Positions 59,972 to 64,000 of a stretch of 64,000 nucleotides of DNA are shown piece after piece. Source of the stretch: Alloascoidea africana. Taxonomy: Eukaryota > Ascomycota > Alloascoideomycetes > Alloascoideales > Alloascoideaceae. The stretch lies in the NCBI GenBank assembly GCA_030581615.1, contig JAKTTT010000013.1:372001-436000 (forward strand), in the 5' to 3' direction. The notes below the pieces were generated by a model. It worked only from the letters and a program-made list of their open reading frames with translations, had not been told where the DNA came from and did no database searches. Positions within the stretch are counted from its first letter, which is position 1. Each line of letters starts with the position of its first letter. The translations under genes and the position numbers were made by a program.

Positions 59972-60568
59972 TCAGCTAAAGCAGATGGCTCTGGGGTCCA
60001 AAGGCATACCATCAGGTCCTAAATAAATGTAACAGTTAGCGAAAATAATAATAGTACTATATACCAAGAAACTTACCAATCCCATTTTCCATCATTTTCC
60101 TCCTGGTATATATCAGCCTAGCCTCATCGAAAGATGTTCCCGGTCTTTGCCGTATTATTATAAGGATATCATTTTTCGAGTCCTCCGCCAGTCCCATCCT
60201 CGTTTCGCCAGGATCAAGGTTGTTGGTCGCTAGATCGAAATTGGACGATGTAAGCCCCAGGCTCATATCTTCTACAAAGCTAATTCGGCTTCGTGTGTGG
60301 CGCCTATAATGATCTAATCGCTGGATTGAATTCGCTTCAGGAACAATACAGGCGATACTTTCTTTTGCAATCGAAGGCTCCATTGGCATGACACACAAAC
60401 CGGGAGAAACGTGAGAAGTTCTAGGAGGTCTACCTTTGCCCATTCCCCTGCCTCCTGCCTTGAAACTAAATCCCATTACTGTAATAGATGAGGTTAAATG
60501 GCGAATCAAAACCTCTGAGCCATCCAGATAAACTTACTTTTTCGATAGCCGTTGACAAATGAATCCAT
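59972..60568 (-). CDS. UPF0357 (DUF2015) protein, YCL012C-like, three exons
   Basis: Exons (minus strand) 60538-60568, 60077-60478 and 59972-60018 give 159 residues. The last intron (58 bases) has donor GTAAGT and branch GCTAACTG; the first has donor GTAAGT. The conserved C-terminal part reads GLAEDSKNDILIIIRQRPGTSFDEARLIYTRRKMMENGIG joined to PDGMPLDPRAICFS, which matches my memory of S. cerevisiae YCL012C (FDEARLIYFQNSL, AKNGISKEGMPLDPKA). Function is unknown. The last 15 residues exist only after splicing. Exon 1 (MDSFVNGYRK) is less secure because the N-terminus is not conserved. GBP2 and BUD3, its neighbours in S. cerevisiae, flank this region too. Confidence 0.85.
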
Positions 60569-61120
60569 GTTTATGATATTACTCAAAAGATGCGATTATG
60601 TTTCCAGTCTCTGCTGTAAAACTTTATGAAATGAAGAAACGATACTGGTAAGAGCGAGTGACAGTAAATTTAAAGACTATTACGAGAAAAGAAAACCTTG
60701 GAGGCTGTGAGGAGGAAAGAAAAACAAATTTGGATGGAGATAAAAAACAAAAAATAAGAAAGACAGGAATGCGCATAAAGTTTTAACAAAGTCAATTATA
60801 ATAGATAACCAACACTATCACCACTAGAAATAGATTTTGCAAGAATATTTATATTTATTGCTTTATGGGGTAAGAAAATCAAGCCATATCTTGAACAGGA
60901 AGCTCAGTAACACAAGACAAATTTAAAAAAGTAATTCAAGCCCTGCACATACATGTACAAGTTAATATACATAAGAAATGCAAATGAGACTAACAAAAAC
61001 ATGAATGGTATAGTCACAAATAAAAACAAAAGATGTGAACAGGTGAAATCATATATATGAAAATAGAACAAAGCAGGCCAACCTGCACAAGAGGCGTCAA
61101 AAATAAACTCACTACCATAC
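60569..61120. other. Intergenic region, AT-rich
   Basis: The 5' flank of the UPF0357 gene and 3' flank of BUD3; no gene seen. Confidence 0.55.
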
Positions 61121-64000
61121 TTAATCGTCATATCCAATGGTCCCAATTTTCGTTATTGCATCTATTAGGTAGCCATAACTTGCCAACTCAGAGTCCTCTC
61201 GTCGAGCATGCTGCTTCTTTACCGAATCTTCGGGACCTTGTTTAGAAGCTTCCGTTCCATTATCAGGAAAACGAGCTTCATTTTGCACAAGTTCGTCACC
61301 AAAATCGGAGTCTGTGGCATCAGAACCAGAATCAGTGACCCAATCAGAACTGTAAGAGTGATAACTGATGGTTCTTGAAGGCCCCTCCGTTGGTTTTCCA
61401 GCCAAGCGAATTGTATTGTCTTCAAAGTCTTCCACAGGATCTTGATAATCCGCAAAGGTGGTCGAAATGGCCTCGTTTTTGTTTCTGGCAAGGCCGTGAT
61501 CCTCAAAGCTTTCTCTCTTGGATGGGAGATATGCCGATTTGGATCTATTTGATACTTCTTTGGGAGCCAGTGCAGAAAGACCAAACCTATGGATATCAGT
61601 TTCGTTTCGTTTCCGGTACTGGCCTCCTCGAGTAACTGCATTCTCCTCCAGAGGAACGCGTGTCGGGGAAATCTGACCAAACAACCTTCTATGCTCAGCT
61701 GGATTTGCAGTTTGTAAAAAGCTTAGACTCTGATCTACAGTCTCGTCAATAGAGCTGGAGTGCTCGTTAGAAGAGAGAGAAGATAGAGAGCCGGAGATGG
61801 CATGCGCATATCCTCCATCTTGATGTATTTCACCCTTCATGGTTGTATCACCATCCTCAGTACCCTCGTCTTCAAATGACAAAGTTGTCTCAATTGGTTG
61901 TGAAACATGTGCGGAACCATGAATGGTGTCATCATCATCACTAAACCCCAAAATCTCAATGTTTGAGGTGTTTACATAAGAGACTGCTTTCCCTTTATTT
62001 TTTGCAAATGTTGCATTTCTAACAGCAGAGGAAATTATTGCTTCATTTCCAATAGTTCTACCATTACTGTTACCAAGGCCAAGACCCAGTCTATTGAATG
62101 GCTTCTGGCTAGCAGCGCAAGCTGAATTAGTAACGGTAGACGAGGTGGAGCTGGGTCTATCAATGCTCGTAGCGTTAGTGGTGCTGCTTCCAGAGCTGAA
62201 ATCACTAGCATTTGTACAACCGCTAACAGGACGATCGTCAACTCGAACTTCAAAAGTCTTTGACTGTGCCGATACAGGCTGGCGGTTTACACCTGCTGGG
62301 ACGTTGAACCGCTCATTGGTTGCAGGATTAGGCACACTAGAGTACCTCAGTTTGGAAGGAGAGTAATTTGTTCCCAAAGCTGCCGGCATGCTATGGACTC
62401 TGTTTGAAGCTGTGCTGGAAATAGACTCTGTTCGCAATTTTTTCTTTGATGGCTTCAAAAGTAGGGAGCTCGTAGAAGTGAGCACTTTCTTCCGCTTGCT
62501 CAGTTCAAACTGAGACAGATGCGAACCAGCGGTTGCACCAGCGTTGTGGTACTGGAAATCGGCAGCGTTTAGGGAACCACGGGAAGAACTAGAATCAGAT
62601 TTGGATTGACTCTTTTTTCTAGAAAGTGACATTGCAAAAAAGCTCTTAACTCTGTGGAACAACGGTACAGACTTGCGGAACCCAGAAGTTCTAGCCTTCG
62701 AACTGGTGGTGCTTAGAGCGTGAGATTCTACAGGCACAAATGAATCCTGTGAGTGAAGTTGAGGCGACGATAAAACAGATGATTGGAAACTGGATCTTTG
62801 ACTAGAATATCCAGATCCAGTAGCAACACCGACATCAACAATAGTAGTTCCTGTCACTGGCTGAGCAAAAGCGTCTACATCCGATGCAAACCTAACACTG
62901 GAGCGTTGGGATACATTACTTGTCACTCTTGAGAATGCAGACAAGTCAGTAGAGTTTCTCATAGAAGACCCATTTGTCTTTGATGGCTTTAAAATCCTGG
63001 AATTGTTTTCAAACTGCCACAATACCTGGGCACTCAAAAAGTCAGTGACAGAACCTTGTGCAGAGATCAAAGAGTCAACAATTTCATCGTTTGACGGAGA
63101 CAAGTAGAGCGAATAAGCATTTGATATTTCTTTTGCAAGTTCGGTGGCAAGTGAGCCTTTTGTAACTATCCTTCTAGTGATATTCCCTGCCCTCGTCAAC
63201 CCCATTAACTTCACATTGCGCGTATCATCATTCTCAGTATGGGGCTCCAGTTCTGCAGTATCTTCAAAAACGTGCTCTACTGTAAAGGAGAGAGAATAGC
63301 AAGCAAATAAACTGTGTTCTTCTAAAAATTGCTTATCAATTTCCATGTTTAGCAAAACGGCAACCGGGAACTTTTGTTCCTCCTTCAGATACCCGCTCAG
63401 CTCATGCGCTGTAGAAAATAGCTTAAATCCTTCCTGAGACATTTGAAACAGATGTAGAGGTTGTGTTTTACTCAATACTTTGGCCTTATTGACTAGCTCG
63501 GTAAACCTCTTGGCATCGTTGAAACTGTTTGGGTTCTTCAAACGAAACATTCTCAAATTTTCAACATCAGGCTCGCTATCTCCATTGTCAGCTGGAATGC
63601 TGATCCCTTTGCCTTTAACAAAAATTTGCAGAGACTTTGAGTCGTTGTATTCAGAAGCATACACATCTTGGATTGAACACCAACCTAGAACTTTGAGCTT
63701 TGGCAAATGCTTCAATGGTTTTTGGTTGATGAGAGAATGCATCAACATATCAGCGACACTGGGATTATGAACTGTATCCTTGAATCCCGAAAAAAATGAT
63801 GAAGCAGAGAGATTTAGCTTGCTTTTTGGTCGTCGATTGTCCTGCTCCAATTGAAGAAACAGTAAACTGTCACTAAACAGAATAATAATTTCGTAATCCT
63901 CCTCTTTGGTGCCTTGAGTCCTGGAGTTGGATGCCAAGAGCTTCCAAGCGTCTACTATGGTAACTACCCGTCGTGAAACCCACCCATATTGAAGCTCTGC
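61121..64000 (-). CDS. BUD3: Bud3 axial bud-site/Rho-GEF protein (C-terminal part, truncated by window edge)
   Basis: The frame is open from base 64000 to a stop at 61121, giving the last 959 residues. The first visible residues, LQYGWVSRRVVTIVDAW, and the following ILFSDSLLFLQ, ADMLMHSLINQKPL, LPKLKVLGWCSIQDV, LVNKAKVLSKTQPLHLF and FSTAHEL match the PH-like region after the DH domain of yeast Bud3. The DH domain and start codon lie beyond the window. The C-terminal 600 residues are disordered and Ser-rich with basic patches. Bud3 marks the axial bud site at the septin ring and activates Cdc42 in G1. Its position next to the UPF0357 gene is the same neighbour pair as YCL014W/YCL012C. Confidence 0.93.
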   Translation of the reverse strand, partial: AELQYGWVSRRVVTIVDAWKLLASNSRTQGTKEEDYEIIILFSDSLLFLQLEQDNRRPKSKLNLSASSFFSGFKDTVHNPSVADMLMHSLINQKPLKHLPKLKVLGWCSIQDVYASEYNDSKSLQIFVKGKGISIPADNGDSEPDVENLRMFRLKNPNSFNDAKRFTELVNKAKVLSKTQPLHLFQMSQEGFKLFSTAHELSGYLKEEQKFPVAVLLNMEIDKQFLEEHSLFACYSLSFTVEHVFEDTAELEPHTENDDTRNVKLMGLTRAGNITRRIVTKGSLATELAKEISNAYSLYLSPSNDEIVDSLISAQGSVTDFLSAQVLWQFENNSRILKPSKTNGSSMRNSTDLSAFSRVTSNVSQRSSVRFASDVDAFAQPVTGTTIVDVGVATGSGYSSQRSSFQSSVLSSPQLHSQDSFVPVESHALSTTSSKARTSGFRKSVPLFHRVKSFFAMSLSRKKSQSKSDSSSSRGSLNAADFQYHNAGATAGSHLSQFELSKRKKVLTSTSSLLLKPSKKKLRTESISSTASNRVHSMPAALGTNYSPSKLRYSSVPNPATNERFNVPAGVNRQPVSAQSKTFEVRVDDRPVSGCTNASDFSSGSSTTNATSIDRPSSTSSTVTNSACAASQKPFNRLGLGLGNSNGRTIGNEAIISSAVRNATFAKNKGKAVSYVNTSNIEILGFSDDDDTIHGSAHVSQPIETTLSFEDEGTEDGDTTMKGEIHQDGGYAHAISGSLSSLSSNEHSSSIDETVDQSLSFLQTANPAEHRRLFGQISPTRVPLEENAVTRGGQYRKRNETDIHRFGLSALAPKEVSNRSKSAYLPSKRESFEDHGLARNKNEAISTTFADYQDPVEDFEDNTIRLAGKPTEGPSRTISYHSYSSDWVTDSGSDATDSDFGDELVQNEARFPDNGTEASKQGPEDSVKKQHARREDSELASYGYLIDAITKIGTIGYDD

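Noticed and set aside
1-64000. tRNA, rRNA, snoRNA or CRISPR features
   Set aside because: I scanned intergenic regions and larger introns for tRNA B-box cores and box C/D elements and saw no convincing candidate; CRISPR arrays are not expected in a yeast and none was seen.

Overview
The window is 64 kb of nuclear chromosome from an ascomycete yeast (Saccharomycotina). The genes are budding-yeast orthologues (SQT1, MET30, VPS68, RPL25, DSF2/Nif1, KAP104, DAL1, CDC7, UGA2, NRK1, GBP2, MRPL2, RER1, BUD3). Intergenic DNA is short, introns are small with GTATGT/GTAAGT/GTGAGT donors and CTAAC-type branch points, and several short GPI or secreted wall proteins are present. CTG reads as leucine at conserved positions of RPL25, so this is not a CUG-Ser yeast. 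I found 20 introns in nine genes, including five in GBP2. Together with a molybdopterin synthase gene (MoaE type), this points to an intron-rich lineage outside the Saccharomycetaceae. I cannot name the species.

Layout. 1-3.1 kb: the 5' part of SQT1 (runs off the left edge) and a yapsin-like aspartyl protease that lacks its second catalytic aspartate. 3.1-7 kb: gene-poor, AT-rich DNA with a decayed Ty3/gypsy pol fragment. 7-12.1 kb: MET30 diverging from a four-exon MFS transporter across a GC-rich minisatellite region. 12.5-15.4 kb: a large acidic protein with a split RING. 16.5-18.5 kb: VPS68 and RPL25 in tandem, as in S. cerevisiae. 19.5-32.2 kb: a small secreted protein, DSF2/Nif1 diverging from a zinc-cluster regulator, a Bud14/Tea4-type SH3 protein, and KAP104. 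32.5-37 kb: DAL1 diverging from CDC7. 38-42.1 kb: an UNC93-like transporter convergent with an OPT peptide transporter. 43.4-51.3 kb: a secreted pectate lyase, UGA2, a GPI wall protein and an unknown protein. 52.3-55 kb: NRK1 and a Gid4-like degron receptor. 55.4-64 kb: GBP2, MoaE, MRPL2, RER1, a UPF0357 gene and BUD3 (runs off the right edge), a set that recalls the S. cerevisiae chromosome III left arm.

There is no operon-like logic. The common themes are nutrient use (sulphur control by MET30, allantoin by DAL1, GABA by UGA2, peptides by OPT, NAD salvage by NRK1, Moco by MoaE) and polarity or cell cycle (DSF2/Nif1, Bud14-like, CDC7, BUD3). The observations most worth checking are an 8-nt microexon inside the RNP1 motif of GBP2 RRM1, the D-to-H change in the yapsin active site, the orphan Moco gene, the acid/Lys-Thr-linked pectate lyase, a Tbf1-like plus Cbf1-like site pair upstream of RPL25, and widespread hexanucleotide-derived dipeptide repeats. 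Gene models with introns were built by eye from splice motifs, reading phase and remembered family sequences; no search was run.
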